DNA of 17,630 bases from JBCBKZ01 sp039026975 (lineage in GTDB: Bacteria; Bacteroidota; Bacteroidia; J057): NCBI GenBank assembly GCA_039026975.1, contig JBCCLI010000100.1:1-17630 (forward strand). The letters run 5' to 3'. The notes beneath the pieces are model-generated. The model ran no database searches. It was not told where the DNA came from and saw only the letters and a list, made by a program, of their open reading frames with translations. Below are positions 7,676-15,237 of the stretch, one piece after another (positions within the stretch are counted from its first letter, which is position 1; each line of letters begins with the position of its first letter). The translations under genes were made by a program, and so were the position numbers.

Positions 7676-7708
7676 AAAAAGCATATACAATCAAAAAGGC
7701 GTCCCTGG
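7642..7708 (+). promoter_or_regulatory. Attenuator: pause hairpin and competing antiterminator
   Basis: Hairpin 1:2 is TTGGTA (7644-7649), tetraloop ACTC, TACCAA (7654-7659), extendable by two G-U pairs to 7642-7661. Its 3' part overlaps CCAAGGGGC (7656-7664). That segment can pair with GTCCCTGG (7701-7708), giving eight pairs with one bulged A and one G-U, and this blocks the terminator's left arm. A ribosome stalled at the first codons of the aromatic run would cover the left arm of hairpin 1:2 and free segment 2 for the antiterminator. A ribosome reaching the stop at 7673 would cover segment 2 and let the terminator form. The pairings were worked out by hand without energies. Confidence 0.65.
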
Positions 7709-7728
7709 AAAACAAGGACGCCTTTTTT
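7693..7728 (+). terminator. Intrinsic terminator (attenuator) upstream of pheA
   Basis: Perfect 12-bp stem AAAAAGGCGTCC (7693-7704) / GGACGCCTTTTT (7716-7727), 11-nt loop, ending in six T (7723-7728). It lies between the leader stop codon and the pheA start, so it must act as a regulated terminator for the operon rather than as the end of the upstream gene. Confidence 0.9.
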
Positions 7729-7742
7729 CATTTACAGGAAGT

Positions 7743-8669
7743 ATGATGTTAGAAAAGCTAACAGAATCAGGTATGGGTGGTGCTACTAAGCGAGTAGCCA
7801 TCCAAGGAATAGGAGGATCTTTCCACGAGATCGCTACCCGCAGGTTCCTGGGAAAGGACTGCGAAATAGTTCCATGTGATTCCTTTACGCTACTGTTCAG
7901 GGCCTTAGAAGAGGGCCATGCTAACCTGGGGGTAATGGCCATAGAGAACACGGTAGCAGGCTCTATCATTCCTAATTACGCGCTGCTACGGGAATCTTCT
8001 CTCACTGTAATAGGGGAAGTATACCTTAGAATAGAACATAATTTTATGACACTTCCCGGTCAGCAAATTATGGATATCAAGGAAGTACATTCTCATCCCA
8101 TGGCTATCCAGCAGTGTCATGCTTTCCTCAATCAATACAGGCATATTAAAGTAGTAGAAGCAGCTGATACAGCCGCTAGTGCTAAGTGGATAAGAGACAG
8201 AGAAGCTATGGGAGTAGCCGCCATAGGGAGTGATTTGGCGGCTTCTCACTACGGACTGGAAATATTAGCTGAAGGGATAGAAACCAACAAAAGAAATTTT
8301 ACTCGATTTCTCATTCTCCTGGAAAAGGGAAAAGCAGCTAAAATTGAAAAGAGTCCCAATAAGGCCTCCCTCTGTTTTAACCTGGCAGGACTCTCCATGC
8401 AGGTGGGAGGGCTTTCGCGGGTATTGCTGGTGCTTAGTGCCCATATGATGAACCTTACTAAAATCCAGTCCCTACCCCTACTGGGCCAGGAATGGCAGTA
8501 CTTTTTTCATGTAGATCTGGAATTTGAAGACTTTGAACAATACAAACGGGCCCTGGAAGCTATAAAGCCTATAGTGACAGAACTGAGAATTTTAGGAGAA
8601 TACGCCCGAGGAGAAAAGTACATAGCAAATACTTCAGAACAATCATTCTCAAAAGTAAAGACAAATTAA
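7743..8669 (+). CDS. pheA: Prephenate dehydratase
   Basis: Converts prephenate to phenylpyruvate, the Phe branch step. It is a monofunctional enzyme of about 308 residues without a chorismate mutase domain; the mutase is fused to the DAHP synthase of the same operon. The catalytic domain begins at RVAIQGIGGSFHE and includes AIENTVAGSI and the family's TRF motif (T187-R188-F189). An ACT domain follows from about residue 205; its LTKIQSLP corresponds to the Phe-binding ESRP motif, with Gln and Leu in place of Glu and Arg, so feedback inhibition by Phe may differ. The reading frame is open back to a TTG at 7620, but that stretch runs through the terminator, so the real start is ATG 7743 (or 7746, or 7773). 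It is the first gene of the operon; the aminotransferase gene follows after 13 nt. Confidence 0.95.
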   Translation: MMLEKLTESGMGGATKRVAIQGIGGSFHEIATRRFLGKDCEIVPCDSFTLLFRALEEGHANLGVMAIENTVAGSIIPNYALLRESSLTVIGEVYLRIEHNFMTLPGQQIMDIKEVHSHPMAIQQCHAFLNQYRHIKVVEAADTAASAKWIRDREAMGVAAIGSDLAASHYGLEILAEGIETNKRNFTRFLILLEKGKAAKIEKSPNKASLCFNLAGLSMQVGGLSRVLLVLSAHMMNLTKIQSLPLLGQEWQYFFHVDLEFEDFEQYKRALEAIKPIVTELRILGEYARGEKYIANTSEQSFSKVKTN

Positions 8670-8682
8670 CCTAACAGGTATC

Positions 8683-9855
8683 ATGATTATATCTACAGCA
8701 GAACGTATCTCAGAGGTAAAAGAATACTACTTCGCTACTAAGCTGAGAGAAATACGACAGCGTAAACTTCAAGGGGAGGATATCATCAACCTGGGGATAG
8801 GAAATCCGGATATGATGCCTTCTGAGGACGTCCTTAAAAAACTGGTAGCTACTACCTTAGAAGCTGGAAATCATGGGTATCAACCTTATAAAGGTATTCC
8901 GACTCTGAGAAAGGCTATGGCAGGCTGGTACTTAGATGCTTTTGGGGTTAGTTTAGAGCCAGATACAGAGGTATTACCGCTGATAGGATCTAAGGAAGGC
9001 ATTATGCACATATCTATGGCTTTTCTGGATAAAGGAGATAAGGTGTTGATTCCTAACCCAGGATATCCTTCTTATGGTTCAGCAGCAAGGCTGGTAGGAG
9101 CAGAAGCAGAGTTTTATACGCTTTCTGCAGAGAATGGATGGTATCCTGACTTGGCAGAGTTGCGGCAAAGAGATCTAACCAAGGTCAAAATTATGTGGCT
9201 TAACTATCCACATATGCCTACAGGAACTCCCGCAAAAGAGGAGGTTTTCCATGAATTAGTAACCTTTGCGAAAGAACATAAGATCCTATTATGCCATGAT
9301 AATCCTTACAGCTATGTCCTAAACCCTGAGCCCATGAGTATGCTGAACATCCCTGGAGCTAAGGAGGTAGCCATTGAACTAAATTCCCTCAGTAAGTCTC
9401 ATAATATGGCAGGCTGGAGAGTGGGGATGGTAGTAGGTGAGGCCGCATATATAAATGCTATTCTGCGGGTAAAAAGTAATATGGATTCCGGTATGTTTGC
9501 CCCCTTACAGTTAGCGGCAGCAGAAGCCTTACAGATTAGTAGACAGTGGCATATGGAACGGAACCAAGTGTACGCCCACAGAAGGGAGATAGTCCGTGAG
9601 ATGATCAAGGTGCTAAACTGTCAGGCAGACCCGGACCAGGTAGGTATGTTTATGTGGGCCAAGATCCCTCCTCACCAAAAGAGCGCAGAGGCTTTCTCTG
9701 AGGAGATTCTGAATAAGTGTAGTGTGTTCATTACCCCTGGATTTATTTTCGGTACAGCAGGTGACACGTACATACGCATCTCACTTTGTACGCCAGCAGA
9801 AAGATTAGAAGAAGCGTTAGGAAGATTAAAAGCGGTGTTTGCCCTTATTTCATAA
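8683..9855 (+). CDS. Class I/II PLP-dependent aminotransferase (probable aromatic amino acid aminotransferase)
   Basis: Fold-type I aminotransferase of 390 residues, cytoplasmic. Features seen: NLGIGNPDMMPS near the N-terminus, GYQPYKGIPTLRKAM, the segment NPGYPSYGSAA, LNYPHMPTGTPA (a variant of the usual NPxNPTG loop), HDNPYSYV with the PLP-contacting Asp and Tyr, the Schiff-base lysine K238 in LNSLSKSHNMAGWRVG, and the carboxylate-binding arginine R365 in YIRISLC. Lying between pheA and tyrA in one operon, it most likely transaminates phenylpyruvate and 4-hydroxyphenylpyruvate to Phe and Tyr. By sequence alone it could also be a diaminopimelate, alanine or aspartate type enzyme. tyrA begins 3 nt after its stop, which suggests translational coupling. 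Confidence 0.9.
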   Translation: MIISTAERISEVKEYYFATKLREIRQRKLQGEDIINLGIGNPDMMPSEDVLKKLVATTLEAGNHGYQPYKGIPTLRKAMAGWYLDAFGVSLEPDTEVLPLIGSKEGIMHISMAFLDKGDKVLIPNPGYPSYGSAARLVGAEAEFYTLSAENGWYPDLAELRQRDLTKVKIMWLNYPHMPTGTPAKEEVFHELVTFAKEHKILLCHDNPYSYVLNPEPMSMLNIPGAKEVAIELNSLSKSHNMAGWRVGMVVGEAAYINAILRVKSNMDSGMFAPLQLAAAEALQISRQWHMERNQVYAHRREIVREMIKVLNCQADPDQVGMFMWAKIPPHQKSAEAFSEEILNKCSVFITPGFIFGTAGDTYIRISLCTPAERLEEALGRLKAVFALIS

Positions 9856-9858
9856 GAT

Positions 9859-10728
9859 ATGATAATTACGATTATAGGACTAGGCCTCATAGGAGGATCT
9901 CTTGCTAAGGACTTACGAGCAAATGGGTTTGCTACAGAACTACTAGGCGTAGATGTGAATGAAGCGCATGAAGCTCAGGCATTATCATTAGGGCTTATAG
10001 ATGAATGTCCGCCCTTAGAACATGCCTGTATGAAAGCAGATGTGGTGGTCTTAACAGTCCCGGTGAATGCCGTGATAAGTTTACTTCCGGAGGTATTGGG
10101 CCACATACGTTCTACAGCAGTAGTGGTGGAAATGGGATCTACTAAGGAAGAAATAGCTAATTCTATTAGAGAACATAAAGCCAGGAAGCAAGTAGTGCTA
10201 GCCCACCCCATGGCAGGGACGGAGTTTTCCGGTCCATCAGCGGCTGTGAATAACCTTTTCCACAGTAAAGCAGCCATTATAGCTGACAGAGCGGATAGTA
10301 CCCCGGAAGCCGCCCAGTTAATAGAGAGACTCTTCAAGAGCCTATTTATGCGGGTAATCTATATGGATTCTCAGGAACACGATGTACATGCTGCCTATGT
10401 ATCTCATATTTCTCATATCACCTCTTATGTCTTATCCCTAACGGTTTTGGAGAAAGAAAAAAGTGCTCAGAACATATTTGATATGGCGAGCGGTGGATTT
10501 ACGTCAACAGTAAGGCTAGCAAAAAGTTCCCCTACTATGTGGCGGGACGTCTTTATGCAGAATACAGATAATGTGCTGGACGTGCTGGACAGCTACCTGG
10601 AGAAAATGCAGGAGTTTAGAAGCCTGATAGCTGAAGATAAATTTGAAGACCTACACAAACGTATGGCAGCAGCCAATGAAATAGGAAAAATTCTAAGTAA
10701 ACATAAAAAGGTACCACTACAATCTTAA
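9859..10728 (+). CDS. tyrA: Prephenate dehydrogenase
   Basis: Oxidatively decarboxylates prephenate to 4-hydroxyphenylpyruvate, the Tyr branch step. The 289-residue protein has an N-terminal Rossmann domain with GLGLIGGSLA (7-16) and an acidic residue at the end of the second strand (GVDVN), which favours NAD+. VVEMGSTKEEI replaces the more usual D-x-GSxK, an Asp-to-Glu change. The catalytic-histidine motif AHPMAGTEFSGP has H116. The helical C-terminal domain contains HISHITSYVLSL and ASGGFTSTVRLAKSSPTMWRD, the family's substrate and dimer region. No ACT domain is present, so allosteric Tyr control through such a domain is absent. It is the third gene of the operon, with 17 nt to the next gene. 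Confidence 0.95.
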   Translation: MIITIIGLGLIGGSLAKDLRANGFATELLGVDVNEAHEAQALSLGLIDECPPLEHACMKADVVVLTVPVNAVISLLPEVLGHIRSTAVVVEMGSTKEEIANSIREHKARKQVVLAHPMAGTEFSGPSAAVNNLFHSKAAIIADRADSTPEAAQLIERLFKSLFMRVIYMDSQEHDVHAAYVSHISHITSYVLSLTVLEKEKSAQNIFDMASGGFTSTVRLAKSSPTMWRDVFMQNTDNVLDVLDSYLEKMQEFRSLIAEDKFEDLHKRMAAANEIGKILSKHKKVPLQS

Positions 10729-10745
10729 CCTAACACGGAAATATC

Positions 10746-11852
10746 ATGATAAATAATATGGAAATAATCCCAACGCAAGAATGGGGGCTAGGTATGAGGG
10801 AGAATATTCTCATATCAGGTCCCTGTAGTGCGGAAACTCCTGAGCAGGTACTGGAAACCGCTAAGGGAGTACAAGCTCAGGGAGAGGGCATAGACCTCTT
10901 ACGAGCTGGCATTTGGAAACCCCGTACCCGACCTAATTCTTTTGAAGGAGTAGGGAGCGTAGGACTCAAATGGCTTAAAGATGCTGGTAATGCCATTGAT
11001 AGGCCCATATGTACGGAGGTGGCTAATGTGAAGCATGTATATGAAGCCCTTAGAAATGGGGTAGATGTTATGTGGATAGGAGCCAGGACTACGACTAACC
11101 CCTTTGCTGTGCAGGAAATAGCTGATGCCTTGGAAGGGGTAAACGTACCTGTCATGGTGAAGAACCCAGTGAACCCAGACCTGAATCTTTGGATAGGGGC
11201 TATAGAGAGAATTTATCGGGCAGGCATTAAAAAAATAGCTGCTATTCACCGAGGGTTTTCTTCCTATGGAGAAAGTAAGTATCGTAATCCCCCTCAGTGG
11301 CAAATCCCCATTGAGTTAAAGAGGAGACTTCCACAGATCCAGGTAATCTGTGATCCTAGCCATATAAGCGGAAGAAGAGATCTACTGGCCAAAGTATCTC
11401 AGCGTTCCTATGACTTAAACTTTGATGGACTTATGATAGAATCTCATCCTAACCCGGATAAAGCCCTAAGTGATGCAAAGCAGCAGGTTACGCCTGAAAA
11501 TTTAGGTAAGCTGCTATCTGGACTAGTTAAGCGTGCTCCTAAGACAGATGATCCATTATTCAGGAGTCATCTGGAGGAACTTAGGCATGATATAGATGAG
11601 CTGGATGATGATCTCATCCTTATGTTGGCAAAACGTATGGACATAGTGAAGAAGATTGGCCAGTACAAGAAGGAGAATAATATCACCATCTATCAGTCTA
11701 CTCGTTGGAATGAGATCGTAAATGATCGCGTGCGTAAGTCCGCTACCAAGGGACTTAGTGAAGATGTGATCAAGGAAATTTTTCAAATGATTCACAAGGA
11801 ATCTATCCGGCATCAAACAGCCGTGATGAATGCAGTGGAGGAAAAGGCCTAG
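10746..11852 (+). CDS. Bifunctional DAHP synthase / chorismate mutase
   Basis: Fusion of 368 residues. Residues about 1-262 form a KDOPS-like (type I-beta) DAHP synthase with GPCSAE, KPRTRPNSFEG, the AAIHRGF loop and CDPSHISG; it condenses phosphoenolpyruvate and erythrose 4-phosphate, the first shikimate pathway step. Residues about 274-362 form an AroQ-type chorismate mutase, with R280, R297, K308 and R320 at the spacing of E. coli R11, R28, K39 and R51; Q317 takes the place of D48. The fusion thus supplies both the entry step and prephenate, the shared substrate of the pheA and tyrA products. In related fusions the mutase domain also gives feedback control by prephenate or chorismate. ATG 10758 is an alternative start four codons in. 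It is the last gene of the operon, with a terminator 67 nt beyond. Confidence 0.95.
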   Translation: MINNMEIIPTQEWGLGMRENILISGPCSAETPEQVLETAKGVQAQGEGIDLLRAGIWKPRTRPNSFEGVGSVGLKWLKDAGNAIDRPICTEVANVKHVYEALRNGVDVMWIGARTTTNPFAVQEIADALEGVNVPVMVKNPVNPDLNLWIGAIERIYRAGIKKIAAIHRGFSSYGESKYRNPPQWQIPIELKRRLPQIQVICDPSHISGRRDLLAKVSQRSYDLNFDGLMIESHPNPDKALSDAKQQVTPENLGKLLSGLVKRAPKTDDPLFRSHLEELRHDIDELDDDLILMLAKRMDIVKKIGQYKKENNITIYQSTRWNEIVNDRVRKSATKGLSEDVIKEIFQMIHKESIRHQTAVMNAVEEKA

Positions 11853-11918
11853 CCATAAGTAAATGAGGTATGCTCAATATGAAGGCCAGCTATTCCTTAA
11901 AATTGACCTTACATTAGC

Positions 11919-11950
11919 AAAGAAGGGGCGATCTTTTTCGCCCCTTCTTT
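11919..11950. terminator. Bidirectional intrinsic terminator
   Basis: Perfect 13-bp stem AAAGAAGGGGCGA (11919-11931) / TCGCCCCTTCTTT (11938-11950) with a 6-nt loop. It lies between the convergent aromatic operon and permease gene, and both strands end in a pyrimidine-rich arm, so it can serve both. Confidence 0.9.
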
Positions 11951-11964
11951 ATGCCTAGCTGTGC

Positions 11965-14625
11965 CTACTCATTCCTGAGCATCTGGACAGGATTAGTTAC
12001 AGCCGCCTTTAGAGATTGGTAGCTGATGGTAATAATGGCTATCAAGAGTGTGAGGAAGCCGGCCAATAAAAAAGTTTCCCACCCTATAGATATTCTGTAG
12101 ACATAGGCTTGTAGCCATACATTCATCCCATACCAAGCTATGGGAGTAGCTATAAGTAGGGAGATCAGAATGAGCTGGACAAAATTTTTGGTGAGTAGAA
12201 GAAAGATGTTCTGGACGGTAGCCCCTAGAATCTTCCTAATGCTGATTTCTTTACTGCGCTGCTCAGACATAAAAGTAGCTAAGGTGAAAAGCCCTAAACA
12301 AGCGACGATTATGGCAAGAACTGTGAAGATACTGAAGATCTTTCCCACCCTGGCCTCTTCTGCATACATAGCCCCAAAACGCTCATCTAGAAAGTGATAC
12401 TGTAAAGGTTGACCTGGTGCCAGTTCCTTCCATATGTCTTCTACCTCTGAAATCAGTGTGGGGATATCTTGAGATTGAAATCTGATAGACATAGCGCCCA
12501 AATTCCCACCTATGACTAGACTTAAGGGATCTATGGCTTCTTTCATCCCTTTAAAGTGAAAGTCCTTTACCACTCCTAGAATGGTATAATTTTCGAATAG
12601 AATGTCTCCTGTCTTCTCATCCAGGTAAGTATAGGAACTCATTTTTTTACCTATGGGATCATCTAGCCCCATAGCTTCCACTGCCTTTTCATTAAGTATG
12701 ATACCTTGAGAATCTGTAGGAAAGCTGATATCAAAGTCTCTACCTGCTAAGACTTCCATACCCAGCGTTTTGATATAATCATGATCTATATACCACTTGG
12801 CCAGGTTAACCTCTTTTCCCTTCTCTCTTTTTCCTGTTAGCCATGCACCTGTATAGTTAGCAAAATATCCCTTGACAGGTAAGTATCCGCTCAGAGAAAC
12901 ACTACTGACCATGGGTAGCTTCTGAATCCTTTCTTTTAGTAAGGTAGTGTTCGATTGGGCCCTATCCAGAATGAGCACTTCTTCTTTGTTGAATCCTATC
13001 TGTTTGTTTTGAATGTAATTCAGTTGGTTCCAGACAATGACGGTGCCTACAATGAGTACCATAGAAATGGTAAACTGAAAGACTACCAGGGCAGATCGTA
13101 AATTAGCATTGCTGCTCCCTTTACTCAGTTTACCTTTCAGGACTTGAATAGGCTTGAAAGAGGAAAGAAAAAGGGAGGGATAAATTCCCGAGAGAATGCC
13201 CACCATCACGGAACAAAGAAGGATAAGAGGAACAAACCAAAAACGGGTATACGGGATAGAGAGAGACTTTTGGGCCATTTCATTGAAGTAGGGGAGGGCT
13301 ATTCTGGCCAGAACAATACTTAAGGCAAAAGCTATCAAGCTAACAAGAACTGACTCTACCAGAAATTGAGAAACCAATTGACCTTTGACGGAGCCTAGGA
13401 CTTTTCTAATACCTACCTCCTTAGCCCTATTGGCAGACCTGGCTGTAGCCATATTCATGAAATTGATACTTGCAATAATTAGGATGAATATGGCTATGGC
13501 ACCAAACAGCCATACATACTGAATGTTACCCAGCTTAGAATACGGCATGACGATATCTGCTGAATGAAGATGGATATCTTGTATAGGCTGAAGCTCAAAA
13601 GAAATAGATCTTCCTGAGGCTTTAAATGCCTCCATATCAGGCACCATGTATTTGGGGATCATTCCCTGAATTTTCTCTTCAAATGCTTCTACATCTACTC
13701 CCGGCTTAAGCTTGATGTAGGAAGCATAGTTGCTAAAGCCCCAATTTGGGATTCTGCTCACTTCAAGGGTTTCCATGGACAGTAGATAAGGAAACTGAAA
13801 GTGTGAACTGGCAGGAATATTTTCCATGATACCCGTTATCAGATAGGGGTTTTCATTATTATTATTCAAAATGATGGTCTTTCCCATGGCGCCCCCTTCT
13901 GGAAATAATTGGGAAGCCTTTTTCTGAGTGATGACCACGGTTCGAGGGGAAGAAAGGGCTGTTAACAGATTTCCTTCTATCATAGAAACTCCAAACATCT
14001 CCAGATAAGAAGAGTCTACATATACCAGTCCTTCTTCAAGGATATTCTCATCCTCAACCTTTATTTTTAGCATTCCGCTTCCTGCATCATACATAAAGGG
14101 AGCTATCCTGATGGCATCCTCCACTTCTGGATAGTCAGTTTCCACTGCTTCTGCAAAGGGCGTAGTAACAAAGAATGCTCTACCAGTTCTATCTGGTGTG
14201 GTAAACTTTGAAATGACACGGTAGATTCGGTCTCCTTCAGGTACATGTGTATCGTACCCCAGTTCATCCTTTATAAAAAGGCTGATGAGTAGGCAGCAAG
14301 CTACTCCTATAGCAAATCCCAGGATGTTTATGATAGCGTAGAACTTCTGCCTAAGGATATGGCGAATGGCTACTTTGATAAAATTCTGATACATGGCGGT
14401 TTGTTGATAAGGTATGATTTGTGGAAATCGCTTGATGACTGAGGGTCTGAATAACCTGAGTACCTCAAGCTTATATTGCTGACGGGCATATGCTAGCCCC
14501 TGATTCTTCTGGTTAGTGAGGAAGGTTTCTTCAAGATCTCCAGCTAATTCTTCATATAGATCCGGGTTACAAAACCATCGAAAGCATTTGAAGAAAATGG
14601 AGGGAAAGTGTGATGACTGCTTCAT
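11965..14625 (-). CDS. Orphan MacB/FtsX-type ABC permease with prefix domain
   Basis: Large inner-membrane permease of 886 residues from ATG 14625. Residues about 8-70 form a cytoplasmic 'permease prefix' domain (FRWFCNPDLYEELAGDLEE, then LEVLRLFRPSVIKRF). Two MacB_PCD-FtsX units follow: TM1 at 96-118, a periplasmic domain to about 365, three helices near 371-393, 421-443 and 463-487, a new TM at 512-532, a second periplasmic domain, and three final helices from about 770 on. Both FtsX units keep the EVGIRKVLG / EISIRKILG motif. This duplicated layout is typical of PadR-linked permeases; no ATPase gene is adjacent, so the partner, if any, is elsewhere. The frame is open to 14766, but that would run into padR; ATG 14625 lies 10 nt past the padR stop. 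ATG 14658 is a less likely alternative. Substrate unknown; peptide, lipid or drug export is usual for the family. Confidence 0.9.
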   Translation of the reverse strand: MKQSSHFPSIFFKCFRWFCNPDLYEELAGDLEETFLTNQKNQGLAYARQQYKLEVLRLFRPSVIKRFPQIIPYQQTAMYQNFIKVAIRHILRQKFYAIINILGFAIGVACCLLISLFIKDELGYDTHVPEGDRIYRVISKFTTPDRTGRAFFVTTPFAEAVETDYPEVEDAIRIAPFMYDAGSGMLKIKVEDENILEEGLVYVDSSYLEMFGVSMIEGNLLTALSSPRTVVITQKKASQLFPEGGAMGKTIILNNNNENPYLITGIMENIPASSHFQFPYLLSMETLEVSRIPNWGFSNYASYIKLKPGVDVEAFEEKIQGMIPKYMVPDMEAFKASGRSISFELQPIQDIHLHSADIVMPYSKLGNIQYVWLFGAIAIFILIIASINFMNMATARSANRAKEVGIRKVLGSVKGQLVSQFLVESVLVSLIAFALSIVLARIALPYFNEMAQKSLSIPYTRFWFVPLILLCSVMVGILSGIYPSLFLSSFKPIQVLKGKLSKGSSNANLRSALVVFQFTISMVLIVGTVIVWNQLNYIQNKQIGFNKEEVLILDRAQSNTTLLKERIQKLPMVSSVSLSGYLPVKGYFANYTGAWLTGKREKGKEVNLAKWYIDHDYIKTLGMEVLAGRDFDISFPTDSQGIILNEKAVEAMGLDDPIGKKMSSYTYLDEKTGDILFENYTILGVVKDFHFKGMKEAIDPLSLVIGGNLGAMSIRFQSQDIPTLISEVEDIWKELAPGQPLQYHFLDERFGAMYAEEARVGKIFSIFTVLAIIVACLGLFTLATFMSEQRSKEISIRKILGATVQNIFLLLTKNFVQLILISLLIATPIAWYGMNVWLQAYVYRISIGWETFLLAGFLTLLIAIITISYQSLKAAVTNPVQMLRNE

Positions 14626-14635
14626 AGGACTTGAC

Positions 14636-14956
14636 TTAAGAAAAAGACGGAATGGCATTCCAGAGTGACTCCCTGAGAGATCTGGCTTCAGCAAGCGCTG
14701 TCTTCCCCTCTTGGGTGAGGAAGTAATACTTCTTGCGTTTACCCCCTCTTTCAGGTGTGGATTCACCTAGTTTGGAATGGATAAATCCCTTTTTTTCCAG
14801 GCGGCTAAGGGCCGTATGTAAGGAGCCTCTACTCACCTTCTTATTCAGTCTTTCTGCCATCTCCTTTTGGATGCTTACCCCATAGGCATTATTATTCAAG
14901 ACCAGTATAGTGAGTAGTACTATCTCTTGAAATTCTCCAAAATATCCTCTTTGCAT
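14636..14956 (-). CDS. PadR family transcriptional regulator
   Basis: Short winged-helix repressor of 106 residues, the small PadR subtype without a long C-terminal dimerisation domain. Seen: FQEIVLLTILVLNNNAYGVSIQKEM (first helices), RGSLHTALSRLEKKGFI (recognition helix), the wing with ERGGKRKKYYFLT, and a C-terminal helix EGKTALAEARSLRESLW. It precedes the FtsX permease by 10 nt in one operon and probably represses it and itself in response to an unknown ligand or stress. A palindrome overlapping its own promoter supports autoregulation. A -7 match on the minus strand lies 26 nt upstream of the ATG. Confidence 0.93.
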   Translation of the reverse strand: MQRGYFGEFQEIVLLTILVLNNNAYGVSIQKEMAERLNKKVSRGSLHTALSRLEKKGFIHSKLGESTPERGGKRKKYYFLTQEGKTALAEARSLRESLWNAIPSFS

Positions 14957-14966
14957 ATTATGTTTT

Positions 14967-14989
14967 ACTTTGACTACAAAACAAAGTTA
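14967..14989 (-). promoter_or_regulatory. padR promoter -7 element overlapping an operator-like palindrome
   Basis: On the minus strand TAACTTTG (14989-14982) matches TAnnTTTG exactly. ACTTTG (14967-14972) and CAAAGT (14982-14987) form a 6-bp inverted repeat with a 9-nt spacer, covering the -7 element and the expected start of transcription. This is where an autorepressor site would lie. No clear -33 element was seen. Confidence 0.55.
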
Positions 14990-15064
14990 AGAATTAAATT
15001 CGTACTTGAATACATTATCGACTGAAATAGGAGAATACTCGATGAAAAGGGGAGAAGACAGGAT

Positions 15065-15097
15065 AAAAAAAGTCGGAAGAGTTGAAGCTCTTCCGAC
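15065..15097 (-). terminator. Intrinsic terminator on the minus strand
   Basis: Perfect 10-bp stem GTCGGAAGAG (15072-15081) / CTCTTCCGAC (15088-15097), 6-nt loop, followed on the minus strand by seven T (15071-15065). It ends transcription coming from the SLT transglycosylase gene, or a small RNA lying between, before padR. Confidence 0.9.
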
Positions 15098-15125
15098 GCA
15101 ATAATAACCCTTACAGATAACTCAA

Positions 15126-15207
15126 ATACCCATGGCGAAGGCGAGGAGCAAACGGGATTGCGCTAGTGTTAATTGTCCACTCCGGGATGCCAGTTCGCCA
15201 TGGGTAT
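15126..15207. ncRNA. Candidate structured RNA or palindromic element (82 nt)
   Basis: A perfect 14-bp inverted repeat, ATACCCATGGCGAA (15126-15139) and TTCGCCATGGGTAT (15194-15207), encloses 54 nt. The stem can extend with GGC (15140-15142) / GCC (15189-15191), and GGAG (15145-15148) can pair with CTCC (15180-15183). Inside, small hairpins are possible (GCAA/TTGC at 15148-15161, AGTG/CACT at 15165-15181). It is not coding in any convincing frame. It lies 30 nt past the stop of the SLT gene and just before the minus-strand terminator at 15065-15097, so a minus-strand small RNA or 3'-UTR structure is plausible. No known riboswitch was recognised. An attC site is unlikely, since the GTT/AAC core sites are absent. 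Confidence 0.5.
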
Positions 15208-15237
15208 AGGGAGAGAATCGTAAGTTCAAAGCAAATA

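Noticed and set aside
7620..7742. N-terminal extension of prephenate dehydratase from TTG 7620
   Set aside because: The frame is open, but the stretch runs through the attenuator terminator, overlaps the leader ORF in another frame and adds residues that the family lacks.
14626..14766. 47-residue N-terminal extension of the FtsX permease
   Set aside because: It lies mostly inside padR in another frame; the prefix domain begins right after ATG 14625, which lies 10 nt past the padR stop.
15126..15207. Integron attC site, glycine riboswitch or SRP RNA
   Set aside because: The GTTRRRY/RYYYAAC core sites, the glycine aptamer core and the SRP GGAAGGAAGCAGCC-type loop are all absent.
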